Of a stretch of 64,000 nucleotides of DNA, positions 22,085-30,874 are shown piece after piece. The DNA is taken from NCBI GenBank assembly GCA_903863375.1, contig CAIPBT010000105.1:40885-104884 (forward strand), given 5' to 3'. The DNA comes from an uncultured Ferrovum sp. GTDB lineage: Bacteria > Pseudomonadota > Gammaproteobacteria > Burkholderiales > Ferrovaceae. Below the pieces are notes generated by a model. That model ran no database searches and was not told the origin of the DNA. It was given only the letters and a program-made list of their open reading frames with translations. Position 1 is the first letter of the stretch. The number at the start of each line of letters is the position of its first letter. Position numbers and translations under genes: made by a program.

Positions 22085-23162
22085 GACCGGTACCGCCGAT
22101 GGCCATGCCGAACGGCTGCTCGCGTACTTGCTCAGACCCCTGTCCGCGCTGCTGGCCGATCCGGCCGTCACCGAAATCCTGGTGAATGGACCTCAGGCGG
22201 TCTGGCAGGAGCGGGCAGGGTGCCTGCAGGCCGTACCGATTGTTCTCGCACCATCCCTGGTGGCGACGCTGGCCCGGGCTCTGGCAACCCTCGCCAGACA
22301 ACCGGGTTTTGCCGTCCATGGCATTCTCGAAACCGCGTGGCAGGAATGGCGGGTGACGGCAGTCCTGCCACCGGTTGCACGCGACCACGCGCTGTTGTGC
22401 CTGCGTAGGCACCGCGCCGCAGCTCTGCCATTGCAGGCCTGGGGGGTATCGCCCGGCGCGCGCGCCGGCGATCGCGCAGCGCGAGCCGTCGACGATGCCC
22501 GCACCGCTCTGTATCGCCGGCCCCCGAGCGACCTGCCATCGCTGCTGACGGCGGTGGTTGCCAGCCGCTGCAATGTCCTTATCTCCGGGGGGACCGGCAC
22601 GGGCAAGACCAGTCTGCTCGCCAGCCTGATGGCGCAAATCGGCGCCGGCGAACGCCTGCTGACGCTGGAGGACACCCCGGAGTTGCCGGTCGCCTGCGCC
22701 CATCAGGTCCGTCTGCTCGCGTCGGCGGGACAGGACCTGCGCGCCCTGCTGCGCCTGGCCTTGCGCCTGCGCCCCGACCGCCTGGTGGTGGGAGAAGTGC
22801 GCGGCAGTGAGGCGTTTGACCTGTTGCAGGCGATGGCCACCGGACATGCCGGCAGCATGGGCACCCTGCATGCCGATCATGCCATGGGAGCGCTGGCCCG
22901 TCTGGAGCAGCTGGTCCTGACCACCGGCCTGGCCTGGCCGGTGTCGGCCGTACGTCAGCAGATCGCCTCTTGTATCGAGGTGCTGGTGCAGGTGCAGCGC
23001 ACCGGCGGGGGGCGCCAGGTCACCGCCGTGCATCAGCTGACCGGTCTGTCTGGCGATGGCGAATATCGGCTGGTACCGCTCTGGCCCCGGGTCGGTGCCC
23101 GACCGGGACAACGGCCGCCGCCAGGAAAGCACAAATCGGCGGGGTTTCTCGAGGCAGGGTGA
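22071..23162 (+). CDS. VirB11/TrbB-type secretion ATPase
   Basis: PAVTEILVNGPQAVWQERAG; Walker A LISGGTGTGKTSLLASL; LRPDRLVVGEVRGSEAFDLLQAMATGHAGSMGTLHAD. Confidence 0.92.
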   Translation: MAGDETGTADGHAERLLAYLLRPLSALLADPAVTEILVNGPQAVWQERAGCLQAVPIVLAPSLVATLARALATLARQPGFAVHGILETAWQEWRVTAVLPPVARDHALLCLRRHRAAALPLQAWGVSPGARAGDRAARAVDDARTALYRRPPSDLPSLLTAVVASRCNVLISGGTGTGKTSLLASLMAQIGAGERLLTLEDTPELPVACAHQVRLLASAGQDLRALLRLALRLRPDRLVVGEVRGSEAFDLLQAMATGHAGSMGTLHADHAMGALARLEQLVLTTGLAWPVSAVRQQIASCIEVLVQVQRTGGGRQVTAVHQLTGLSGDGEYRLVPLWPRVGARPGQRPPPGKHKSAGFLEAG

Positions 23163-23211
23163 AGCCGGGCGCGGACCGATACTGGCCTTTCCAACCCTTG
23201 GGAGACCCACG

Positions 23212-23625
23212 ATGGCCTGCATCGGAACACTGCAGCACCCCCGGCCCACCAGAACACCGGCCCTGCCTGCCGCCAGCGCCCTGGCGGTGGCCCCGGCGCG
23301 CGGGCAACCACGCGGCGGCACCAAACCGTTGGCAATCGTCCTGCGGGTGGCGGGTTGCCTGATCGGCTGCCTGCCATGGGCGGCGCTTGCCGCCATGCCC
23401 TGGGAAGCGCCGATGTGTGCCGTCGCCAGCAGCCTGAAAGGGCAGGTGGCGGTCATGCTCGCCGTGGTATCCACCATCATGATCGGCATCATGTTCATGT
23501 ACTCCGAGACCGGCAGCGCGGTCTCGCGTATTGCCGGCTGGCTGCTCGGCATGTGCTGCGCCCTGTCGGTCGCGAGCGTGATCACTGCCCTGTTTCCCGG
23601 GGTGACCCTGCCAGGGTGCCTGTGA
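23212..23625 (+). CDS. VirB2/TrbC-like pilin-type subunit
   Basis: Signal-like segment, then two hydrophobic helices (VAVMLAVVSTIMIGIMFMYSETGSAVSRIAGWLLGMCCALSVASVI); position between virB11 and virB3. Confidence 0.75.
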   Translation: MACIGTLQHPRPTRTPALPAASALAVAPARGQPRGGTKPLAIVLRVAGCLIGCLPWAALAAMPWEAPMCAVASSLKGQVAVMLAVVSTIMIGIMFMYSETGSAVSRIAGWLLGMCCALSVASVITALFPGVTLPGCL

Positions 23626-23954
23626 TGGTGGCCGCAGCTCGCCCGGCCGGGCGCGAAACCCCCGTCGCGCGGGTACTCACCGAGCCCTGCCTGATCCTCG
23701 GCGTGGAAAAGCCCTTCGCCATCGTCAATGCCACGCTCGCCATGATCTTCGCTGGCGAACTGCATCTGTTCGCCTTTGTGCCGGTGGCGGTCGCGATTCA
23801 TGTCGTGCTGGCCCGGATCACCGCCGGAGACGCCTTCACCCGTCCGGTCTATGTGCGCTACAACCTGCAGGCCGACTGCTACGATCCCTGGATCCAGCCC
23901 CATCTGCGTGGCGGGCAGCGGCCGTTCGCTGGCCGGCACTCCCCGCTGGCATGA
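23625..23954 (+). CDS. VirB3/TrbD-like inner-membrane protein
   Basis: VLTEPCLILGVEKPFAIVNATLAMIFAGELHLFAFVPVAVAIHVVLARITAGDAF; ATG overlaps upstream stop; precedes virB4. Confidence 0.82.
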   Translation: MVAAARPAGRETPVARVLTEPCLILGVEKPFAIVNATLAMIFAGELHLFAFVPVAVAIHVVLARITAGDAFTRPVYVRYNLQADCYDPWIQPHLRGGQRPFAGRHSPLA

Positions 23955-26572
23955 CGGCCATGCCGAACCCGCCCGCCGCCAGCTCGCACGATGCCAGCTC
24001 GCCCGCCGTCAGCCCGTCCTCTGCCAGCTCGCCTGCCGCCAACCCACCCTCCGCCAAAGCCCGGCGGGTGCTGCAATCTGCCTTCGATACCCGCGTGCAC
24101 GCCCTTGCCGAGCTGCTGCCCTGGCTCAGCCTGATGGGTGACCGGCTGGTGATCTGCAAGGATGGCAGCCTGCTTGCCTGTTTCGAGTTGCGCGGTCTGG
24201 ATGCCGATACCCTCGACCTCGAGGATGCCAGCCGCGCGGCGGCCCGGGTGGAACAGGCGCTGCGCACGCTGGACGGACGGCATACGCTGTGGTCGATCTT
24301 CCAGCGGCGACGGCTGGCCGAATATGTGCCAGGCGAATTCGCCAACCCGCTCAGCGCCCGGATTGATGCGCTGCATGGCGAGCGCTTCCGGCGCGGCGCG
24401 TTCTTCGTCAACCGGCACGTGCTGGCGGTGTTGTTTACCCCAACCAGTACCGACCATCTCTGGCGCGCGTGTGCGACCTTGCTGCGCGAAGGGCGACCGC
24501 AGGCCATTCCGGCCCTGCTCTGGCAGCAGGCCCAGCGCGCCAGCCGCTTCGCCCGGGTGCACCAGGGGCTGCTGCGTCAGGCACGTGAGTTCGAGACCCA
24601 GCTCGATGCGGTCATCACCACCCTGGCAGGATTTACACTGCAGCGTCTGACTGGAGAGGCCTTGCTGGGCTTTCTCGACCATTGCGCTGCTCCCGCCTCG
24701 GGCGGGCAAGCCGTCCGTGTGCCGGGGCCGGCCCTGCTGCTGGATGCAGCGCTTGGACAGGACCAGCTGGTGGTGGGTGCCGACCGGCTGCAGTTCACGG
24801 GCACCCAGGGCACCCGCTGGATGGCGGCACTCGGCATCAAGGCCTGGCCACACAGCACCCTGCCCGGGATGGTCGGTGATCTGCTGCACCTGCCAGCCGA
24901 GCTGTGCATCGCGCAGGTCTTCCGCGTCGTGGCCGCCGATGAAGCCAAGGCACACATCCAGTCCGTGCAGCGTTTCCATCTCAACCTGCAGCGGTCGGCC
25001 TTCAGTTTCCTGCGCGAGGCGCTGTTCGGCGAGCCGGGTACCGTGCATGACAGTACTCGCGCGGTTGCCGCCGAGGAGGCACGCCTGGCCTTGGCCGAAC
25101 TGGGACAGCATCGACAGGTTTACGGTTACTACAATCTGTCCGTGCTGGTGATGGCGCAGCAGGCGGCCGATCTCGAAGGTCTGGTGCGGGAAGCCGCCTC
25201 CTGTGTCCGTGCGGCGGGCTTCCTGGTGCTGCGCGAGCAGATGCACCTGCTGTCTGCCTGGACGGGGGCTCTGCCGGGACAATGGGGACAGCTGGTGCGC
25301 TGGCACTTCATCCACACCGGCAATCTGGCCGACCTGCTGCCGCTCGCCAGTGCGAGTGACGGCGAGGCGCACAACGCCCATCTGAGCGAACAGCTTGGAC
25401 GGCCCTGCGCTGCGCTCGCGATCCTGCCCGGCGTCGACCGCACCCGGTATCACTTCAACCTGCACCATGGTGACCTTGGCCATGCCTTTGTGGTCGGCCC
25501 TTCCCGGTCTGGCAAGTCGGTACTGGTCAATTTCCTGCTCGCCCAGTTCCTGCGCTATCCCCGGCCACGCATCCTGATTTTTGACAAGGACCGGTCCTGC
25601 CGCATCGCCACCCTGTTGCAGGGGGGCAGCCATCTCGATCCGGCGCGGCCGGCGGATCTGCGCTGCAACCCTTTGCGTGGCATCACCGACACCGACACCC
25701 GTCGCTGGGTGCTGGGATGGTTGCAGCAACTTCTCTGCCTGCATGGACTGGCCTGGCGCGCTGAGCACGATCGCGCGCTGGTGGCAGCCTGCGATGGCCT
25801 CTTGCTGCTGCCTCCTGACCAGCACCGGCTGGCCGTCCTGCAGGTGCTGCTGCCGCCCGAGCTGGCGACGCAGCTCGATCCCTGGGTGGGGGATGGCCGC
25901 CATGCGCACCTTTTTGACCATGCCGACGACACCTTCGCCTGGGAAGGGCTGACCTGCATCGAGCTGGGCGAGCTGCTGCGCGACGCCGCTGTGTCTCGGC
26001 TGTTCATGTTGTATGCCTTCCGCCGGGTGGAAGAACAGCTGTCGCAAGCCACACCGTCGCCCACCCTGATCTACATCGAAGAGGCGTGGTTCATGCTGGA
26101 ACACCCGGTGTTCCGCGAGCAGATCCGCGACTGGCTGAAGACCCTGCCCAAACGCCTGGCAAGTGTGGTGCTGGCCACCCAGTCGCTGGACGATCTGGCG
26201 GCCAGTCCGGTGTTCAGTGCGATTGCGGACAACATTCCGACACGGATTTTCCTTGCCAACCGCAACGCCGGGGCGCAGCTGGCGCTGTATCGCGACCAGT
26301 TTGGCCTGAATGCGGCGCAGGTCACGCGCGTGGCACGTGCCGAACCGAAACGCCAGTTTCTGCTGACCACCCCGCAGACCAGCCGCTTCATCGATCTGAC
26401 CCTGCCCCCCACGCTGCTGGCCATGCTGCGCTCCGATCGGCTGGCACAGGATTGTCTGGACCGCTGCCGGGCCAGCGGAGCAGCGGACTGGCGGGAAGCT
26501 TATCTGGACCAGATGGCGGCACTCACCGCCGGCGAGCCAGGCCTCGGAAATGCCGCTCAGGAGGAGCACTGA
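23951..26572 (+). CDS. VirB4/TrbE-type conjugation/secretion ATPase
   Basis: 873 aa; Walker A FVVGPSRSGKSVLVNFLLAQF, ILIFDKDRSCR, Walker B PTLIYIEEAWFMLEHPVFREQIRDWLKTLPK; VLATQSLDDL. Confidence 0.92.
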   Translation: MTAMPNPPAASSHDASSPAVSPSSASSPAANPPSAKARRVLQSAFDTRVHALAELLPWLSLMGDRLVICKDGSLLACFELRGLDADTLDLEDASRAAARVEQALRTLDGRHTLWSIFQRRRLAEYVPGEFANPLSARIDALHGERFRRGAFFVNRHVLAVLFTPTSTDHLWRACATLLREGRPQAIPALLWQQAQRASRFARVHQGLLRQAREFETQLDAVITTLAGFTLQRLTGEALLGFLDHCAAPASGGQAVRVPGPALLLDAALGQDQLVVGADRLQFTGTQGTRWMAALGIKAWPHSTLPGMVGDLLHLPAELCIAQVFRVVAADEAKAHIQSVQRFHLNLQRSAFSFLREALFGEPGTVHDSTRAVAAEEARLALAELGQHRQVYGYYNLSVLVMAQQAADLEGLVREAASCVRAAGFLVLREQMHLLSAWTGALPGQWGQLVRWHFIHTGNLADLLPLASASDGEAHNAHLSEQLGRPCAALAILPGVDRTRYHFNLHHGDLGHAFVVGPSRSGKSVLVNFLLAQFLRYPRPRILIFDKDRSCRIATLLQGGSHLDPARPADLRCNPLRGITDTDTRRWVLGWLQQLLCLHGLAWRAEHDRALVAACDGLLLLPPDQHRLAVLQVLLPPELATQLDPWVGDGRHAHLFDHADDTFAWEGLTCIELGELLRDAAVSRLFMLYAFRRVEEQLSQATPSPTLIYIEEAWFMLEHPVFREQIRDWLKTLPKRLASVVLATQSLDDLAASPVFSAIADNIPTRIFLANRNAGAQLALYRDQFGLNAAQVTRVARAEPKRQFLLTTPQTSRFIDLTLPPTLLAMLRSDRLAQDCLDRCRASGAADWREAYLDQMAALTAGEPGLGNAAQEEH

Positions 26573-26573
26573 C

Positions 26574-27416
26574 ATGCGTTGCCATTCCGTTGGTGGGGCC
26601 TTCGTGCGCTCCGCCCTGTTTCTTCTGGTGTTCTTCGCCGTGCAGATTGGTCCGGCGCGCGCCTTCGGGCTAAGTGACCTGTTTGGTGGCGGCGGGATCG
26701 GCAATGTGGTCTATGACCCGACCAATCACCTCGAAACGGCGGTGACCGCGGCCCAGGCGGTGCGGCAGACCGCGTTGCAGGTACAGGCCGAGATCCAGCG
26801 CCTGCAGCAGCTTGCCGTCGAGGTGCAGCAGTGGCGCAACCTGCCGGATTCCGTGATCCAGGCGGGCCTGCGCGACTGGACTGGCCAGCTTGCCGTGCTC
26901 GGGCAGGGGGCAGCCACTCTGGCCACATTGGGCAACCAGCTGCAGGCGGACCAGCAGCGCTACGCCGATCGGCTGCGCACGATGGCGGCCCTGGGCCTGT
27001 CGCCCGATGGGTGGCTCGCCCGCGAAGCGCAAAGTGCGGCAGCCCGGCAACAGGCAGCAGCCAGCCTGTTCCGGGCCGAGCAGGCCAGTGTGCAGTCCCT
27101 GCAGGGTGCGGCCAGCCAGCTGGCCGGGCTGCAGGCGCAGATTCCTGCCAGCAGCGGTGTGCACCAAAGTCTGCAGACCACCAACCAGTATCTCGATCTG
27201 CTGGTCGGACAGACCAGCGCCCTGCTGCAACTGACGGCCAACCAGGCTGCCATGTCACACCAGCAGCAGCTCGCGCAGAATGCCGACCAGTCGCAGGCAG
27301 ACCAACGGGAAGCCCAGCGCGTGGCTGGGGATCTCGGTCGGATCAAGACGCTGCGCGCCAGTCTGCGCGACAGCGAGGCTCGGGACGGCCTCGGCCTGAT
27401 GCGACCGCTGCCATGA
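26574..27416 (+). CDS. VirB5/TrbJ-like periplasmic protein
   Basis: Signal peptide, DPTNHLETAVTAAQAVRQTALQVQAEIQRLQQL (TrbJ-like start), long coiled-coil, Q-rich. Confidence 0.75.
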   Translation: MRCHSVGGAFVRSALFLLVFFAVQIGPARAFGLSDLFGGGGIGNVVYDPTNHLETAVTAAQAVRQTALQVQAEIQRLQQLAVEVQQWRNLPDSVIQAGLRDWTGQLAVLGQGAATLATLGNQLQADQQRYADRLRTMAALGLSPDGWLAREAQSAAARQQAAASLFRAEQASVQSLQGAASQLAGLQAQIPASSGVHQSLQTTNQYLDLLVGQTSALLQLTANQAAMSHQQQLAQNADQSQADQREAQRVAGDLGRIKTLRASLRDSEARDGLGLMRPLP

Positions 27417-28405
27417 GCACACTGCTGTCGCCCGCGCTGATCGACAGCATGGCACAAGCCTTTCTGGATGGTGGCCGCACCCTGCAGTCCAACTTGCAGA
27501 CGGTGGCCCAGAGTCTGCTCGGCAGTCTGCTGCTGTTGCAGATGAGCTGGTTCGGTGTCCAGGCCTTGCTGGAGTCGATGGTGGGCGACAACCTCGGCGA
27601 GGTGCTGGCGCGTCTGCTGCGGCTGATCCTGCTGTACGGTCTGGTGGCCTGGTTCCTTGCCGCTTACGATCTGGTGTTCTACCAGGCGATCTACGGTGGC
27701 TGCACGGCCCTGGTACAGGCGGTCGCCGGCGCGAATGGGGAACAGCAGAGCTTTGCCACCGCCTGGAACGTGGTGTTCGACCTGATGCTGTCGGTCTGGA
27801 ACACGATGGAAGCAACGCCGGCAAACGTGCTGGCAGGCAGTTCCCCCCTGTCCTGGTCGTTCTACGCCACGCTTGCCCAGATGGCCGTCACCCTGGTGAT
27901 CCTGTTCGGCACGCTCTGCGGCTTTCTGCGCTGCCTGTTCATCGTGGCGCTGGTGCATGTGCTGGGTGCCGCCCTGGTCGGGCTGGCGCTTGCGCTCGGC
28001 CCCTTCTTCATTCCCTGGCTGCTGTGGGGCGCGACACGCTCCCTGTTCGAAGGCTGGTTGCGTTTCCTGTTCACCGCCAGCTTTTACCGGGTGGTGGCAG
28101 TTACCCTGCTGCAGTTGGCCAAGCCGGTATTCATCCAGTTGCAGCAGGTGGTGAGCAGTGGCGGGGATCCGACCCAGGCCACCAGTCCGCTGGATCTGGT
28201 TCTCAGCGCCATGATGCTCCTGCTGCTGACCACCGTGCTAGGTGACCTGATCGGCCGCATCCCGCAGCTGAGTGCCGCCCTGCTTGGGCATGGCCGGATT
28301 GATGTCGGGACGGTCGGCAATTTCACGCGTGCGGCCGACAATGGCCTGCGCCGGTTGACCGGCACCGATCATCGTTACCGTCCCTGGAGCCGTCATGAGG
28401 ATTAG
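27413..28405 (+). CDS. VirB6/TrbL-like polytopic inner-membrane protein
   Basis: Multiple TM helices and an ALALGPFFIPWLLWGATRSLFEGWLRFLFTASFYRVV segment typical of TrbL/VirB6; ATGA overlap with upstream gene. Confidence 0.82.
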   Translation: MSTLLSPALIDSMAQAFLDGGRTLQSNLQTVAQSLLGSLLLLQMSWFGVQALLESMVGDNLGEVLARLLRLILLYGLVAWFLAAYDLVFYQAIYGGCTALVQAVAGANGEQQSFATAWNVVFDLMLSVWNTMEATPANVLAGSSPLSWSFYATLAQMAVTLVILFGTLCGFLRCLFIVALVHVLGAALVGLALALGPFFIPWLLWGATRSLFEGWLRFLFTASFYRVVAVTLLQLAKPVFIQLQQVVSSGGDPTQATSPLDLVLSAMMLLLLTTVLGDLIGRIPQLSAALLGHGRIDVGTVGNFTRAADNGLRRLTGTDHRYRPWSRHED

Positions 28406-28793
28406 GCTGTCGGCAGGGCGCGCCCCAGAAGCCGCTACTGTTCTGAAACAGATCAGGAGGTGTGCGGCCAGACGGCGCCGGCGTTGGGCTTGGAGCCAGC
28501 CCCAGCCCCAGCCCCCCACCCAGAACCAGACCTGGGGCTTGGCCAGTCCCTGGCCGAACCGGTGCGAACGTCTGCGCCTCTGGCGGCATTGGCGGCGCTG
28601 GCAGCGGCGCCCGCGGCGCCCCGGGGAACGGCCGGCCAGGGTGCCACTGGTCTGGGCGCGACAGGCGCGGCTGGTTTTCTGGTGGACTCTGCTGGGTTAT
28701 GCGCTCGAACAGCCCTGGATCAGTCTGGCAGCCGTCCTGGCGGCGCCCGGTTGGTTATTCCTGGCCCTGCGCTGGCTCTGGGAGCGGGCATGA
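28395..28793 (+). CDS. Small Arg/Trp-rich membrane protein, last gene of T4SS-like operon
   Basis: 132 aa ORF overlapping the virB6 3' end by 11 bp; C-terminal hydrophobic segments LVFWWTLLGYALEQPWISLAAVLAAPGWLFLALRWLW. Confidence 0.5.
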   Translation: MRIRLSAGRAPEAATVLKQIRRCAARRRRRWAWSQPQPQPPTQNQTWGLASPWPNRCERLRLWRHWRRWQRRPRRPGERPARVPLVWARQARLVFWWTLLGYALEQPWISLAAVLAAPGWLFLALRWLWERA

Positions 28794-28837
28794 GGGCGTG
28801 GTCGGCGGCCAGCAGCATTGCCGACCGCGCTGCCGCT

Positions 28838-28909
28838 ACCAAGGCACCAGCGCTGCTGTACCGGCATCATCTCAGCGACCAAGGCACCAGCGCTGCCGCC
28901 CCGGCATCA
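28838..28909. repeat. 40-bp direct duplication (2 copies) spanning the 3' end of the SnoaL-like gene
   Basis: accaaggcaccagcgctgctgtaccggcatca (28838) and accaaggcaccagcgctgccgccccggcatca (28878); second copy contains the stop codon of the minus-strand gene. Confidence 0.85.
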
Positions 28910-29353
28910 ATGCAGCAGTGCATTTGGGTCGCGCGCCTCGACGTCCGCGACAGCGCCCTGCGGCGCGGCCGAGGCGTGGTGCAGCACCATGCGCCAGCCA
29001 TGATCGGTGAGCAGATAGGCATTGGTGGCAAACACCGGGGTGGCGGCCTGCGGGTTGCCGGCCTCGGAAACCCATTCGCACAGGGTATGCACCGCATACA
29101 GCATGCCTTCGAAGGCTTTCACATCCGAGAGCCGAAACTGCAGCCGGCCCTGGCTCAGGATCACCCGCCAGCCCTCGCGGATGACGTCATATCCATCCAG
29201 CCGCGAGCCACCCGGATGAATGCACACCACCTCTTCGTGGGTGCACCACACCGCCATCAAGGCATCCAGATCACCTCGCTCGATCGCCTCATAAAATGCG
29301 GTTTCGGCCTCGGCAGGGGTGGCAAACGGCGGCTGATTCATCGTGAACTCCAT
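28907..29353 (-). CDS. SnoaL-like / DUF4440 nuclear-transport-factor-2 fold protein (start 29353 or 29341)
   Basis: AETAFYEAIERGDLDALMAVWCTHEEVVCIHPGGSRLDGYDVIREGWRVI...LLTDHGWRMVLHHAS. Confidence 0.82.
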   Translation of the reverse strand: MEFTMNQPPFATPAEAETAFYEAIERGDLDALMAVWCTHEEVVCIHPGGSRLDGYDVIREGWRVILSQGRLQFRLSDVKAFEGMLYAVHTLCEWVSEAGNPQAATPVFATNAYLLTDHGWRMVLHHASAAPQGAVADVEARDPNALLH

Positions 29354-29512
29354 CGTGACGCGCCGCGAGTGATTTCCGGCGGACTCCGCGCGGGCAGGAA
29401 ACACCCTGCCGCGCCCTGACCGGATTCTAAGCGACACCCGCGAAAGTTCACCATCGCGTCGGCGGCACTTTTATACTGTGGCGCAACATGATTCCCCTAA
29501 ATGGAGCGTTCC

Positions 29513-30868
29513 GTGAACAAGGTTTTTTCCGATGCAAAGACGGCCCTGCAGGATCTGCTGGCCGATGATCTGACAGTGGCGGCTGGTGGCTTTGGCCTTT
29601 GCGGCATTCCGGAAAACCTGATCGCAGCCCTCGCCGCGTCTGGTGTGAAGGGTCTGACCATCCTGGGCAACAACGCCGGTGTCGATGGCTTCGGCATGGG
29701 TGTGCTGCTCAACAACCGGCAGGTGCGCAAGGTGATTGCGAGCTATGTCGGCGAGAACAAGGAATTCGAGCGCCAGGTGCTGGCGGGGGAACTGGAGCTG
29801 GAGCTGGCGCCGCAGGGCACCCTGGCGGAACGGCTGCGCGCGGGCGGTGCTGGCATCCCCGGTTTCTACACGCCAACGGCCGCTGGCACCCAAATTGCGG
29901 CCGGCAAGGAAACCAAGGTGTTCGATGGCAAGGAATACGTGCTCGAAACCGCCCTGAAAGCCGACATTTCCATCGTCAAGGCCTGGAAGGGGGATACCGC
30001 CGGCAACCTCGTCTATCGCAAGACCGCCCGCAACTTCAACCCGATGATCGCCACTTGCGGCAAGGTGTGCATTGCGGAAGTGGAGGAACTGGTGCCCGAG
30101 GGTTCGCTCGATCCGGATCAGATCCACACGCCCGGCATTTTCGTCGACCGCATCCTGCAGGGGGCTGCCTACGAAAAGCGCATCGAGTTCCGCACGGTCT
30201 CCGGCATGGAGGCTGCCCCTGGCAAGAAGGATGGCAGCGTGCGCGACCTGCTGGCTGCACGCGCCGCGAAGGAACTGCGCGATGGCTACTACGTCAACCT
30301 GGGCATCGGTATTCCGACTCTGGTCGCCAACCACATCCCGCCGGGCATGAATGTGATCCTGCAGTCCGAGAACGGCCTGCTTGGCATCGGACCATTTCCG
30401 CCAGAGGCGGAGGTCGACGCCGACCTGATCAACGCCGGCAAGCAGACGGTCACCACCATGACCGGCTCAAGCTTTTTCAGTAGCGCCGATTCATTTGGCA
30501 TGATCCGCGGTGGCCATATCGATCTCGCCATCCTGGGCGGCCTGGAAGTGTCCGAACACGGCGACCTCGCCAATTTCATGGTGCCGGGCAAGATGGTGAA
30601 GGGCCCTGGCGGCGCGATGGACCTCGTGTCGGGTGTGCGTCGCGTGATCGTGCTGATGGAGCACAACGCCAAGGACGGTAGCCCGAAGATCCTGCCGGAA
30701 TGCAAGTTGCCCCTGACCGGGCGACGGGTAGTGGAGATGATCATCACCGAACTCGGCGTGTTCAAGGTGAAACCGACCGGTGGCCTCGCCCTGATCGAAC
30801 TGCACGCCGGGGTTGATCTGGAAATGGTGCGCGCCCGCACGGGATGCGACTTCGACGTGCTGGTCTGA
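29513..30868 (+). CDS. Succinyl-CoA:3-ketoacid CoA-transferase, subunits A and B fused
   Basis: GTG start (ATG 29501 alternative); [19 protein letters not shown]...[17 protein letters not shown], then [45 protein letters not shown] in one ORF. Confidence 0.92.
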   Translation: MNKVFSDAKTALQDLLADDLTVAAGGFGLCGIPENLIAALAASGVKGLTILGNNAGVDGFGMGVLLNNRQVRKVIASYVGENKEFERQVLAGELELELAPQGTLAERLRAGGAGIPGFYTPTAAGTQIAAGKETKVFDGKEYVLETALKADISIVKAWKGDTAGNLVYRKTARNFNPMIATCGKVCIAEVEELVPEGSLDPDQIHTPGIFVDRILQGAAYEKRIEFRTVSGMEAAPGKKDGSVRDLLAARAAKELRDGYYVNLGIGIPTLVANHIPPGMNVILQSENGLLGIGPFPPEAEVDADLINAGKQTVTTMTGSSFFSSADSFGMIRGGHIDLAILGGLEVSEHGDLANFMVPGKMVKGPGGAMDLVSGVRRVIVLMEHNAKDGSPKILPECKLPLTGRRVVEMIITELGVFKVKPTGGLALIELHAGVDLEMVRARTGCDFDVLV

Positions 30869-30874
30869 GCGCCG

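Noticed and set aside
16842-28793. Complete integrative conjugative element or prophage
   Set aside because: No integrase, relaxase, att-like repeats, tRNA insertion site, or phage structural genes could be seen; calling it a full ICE would overstate the evidence.
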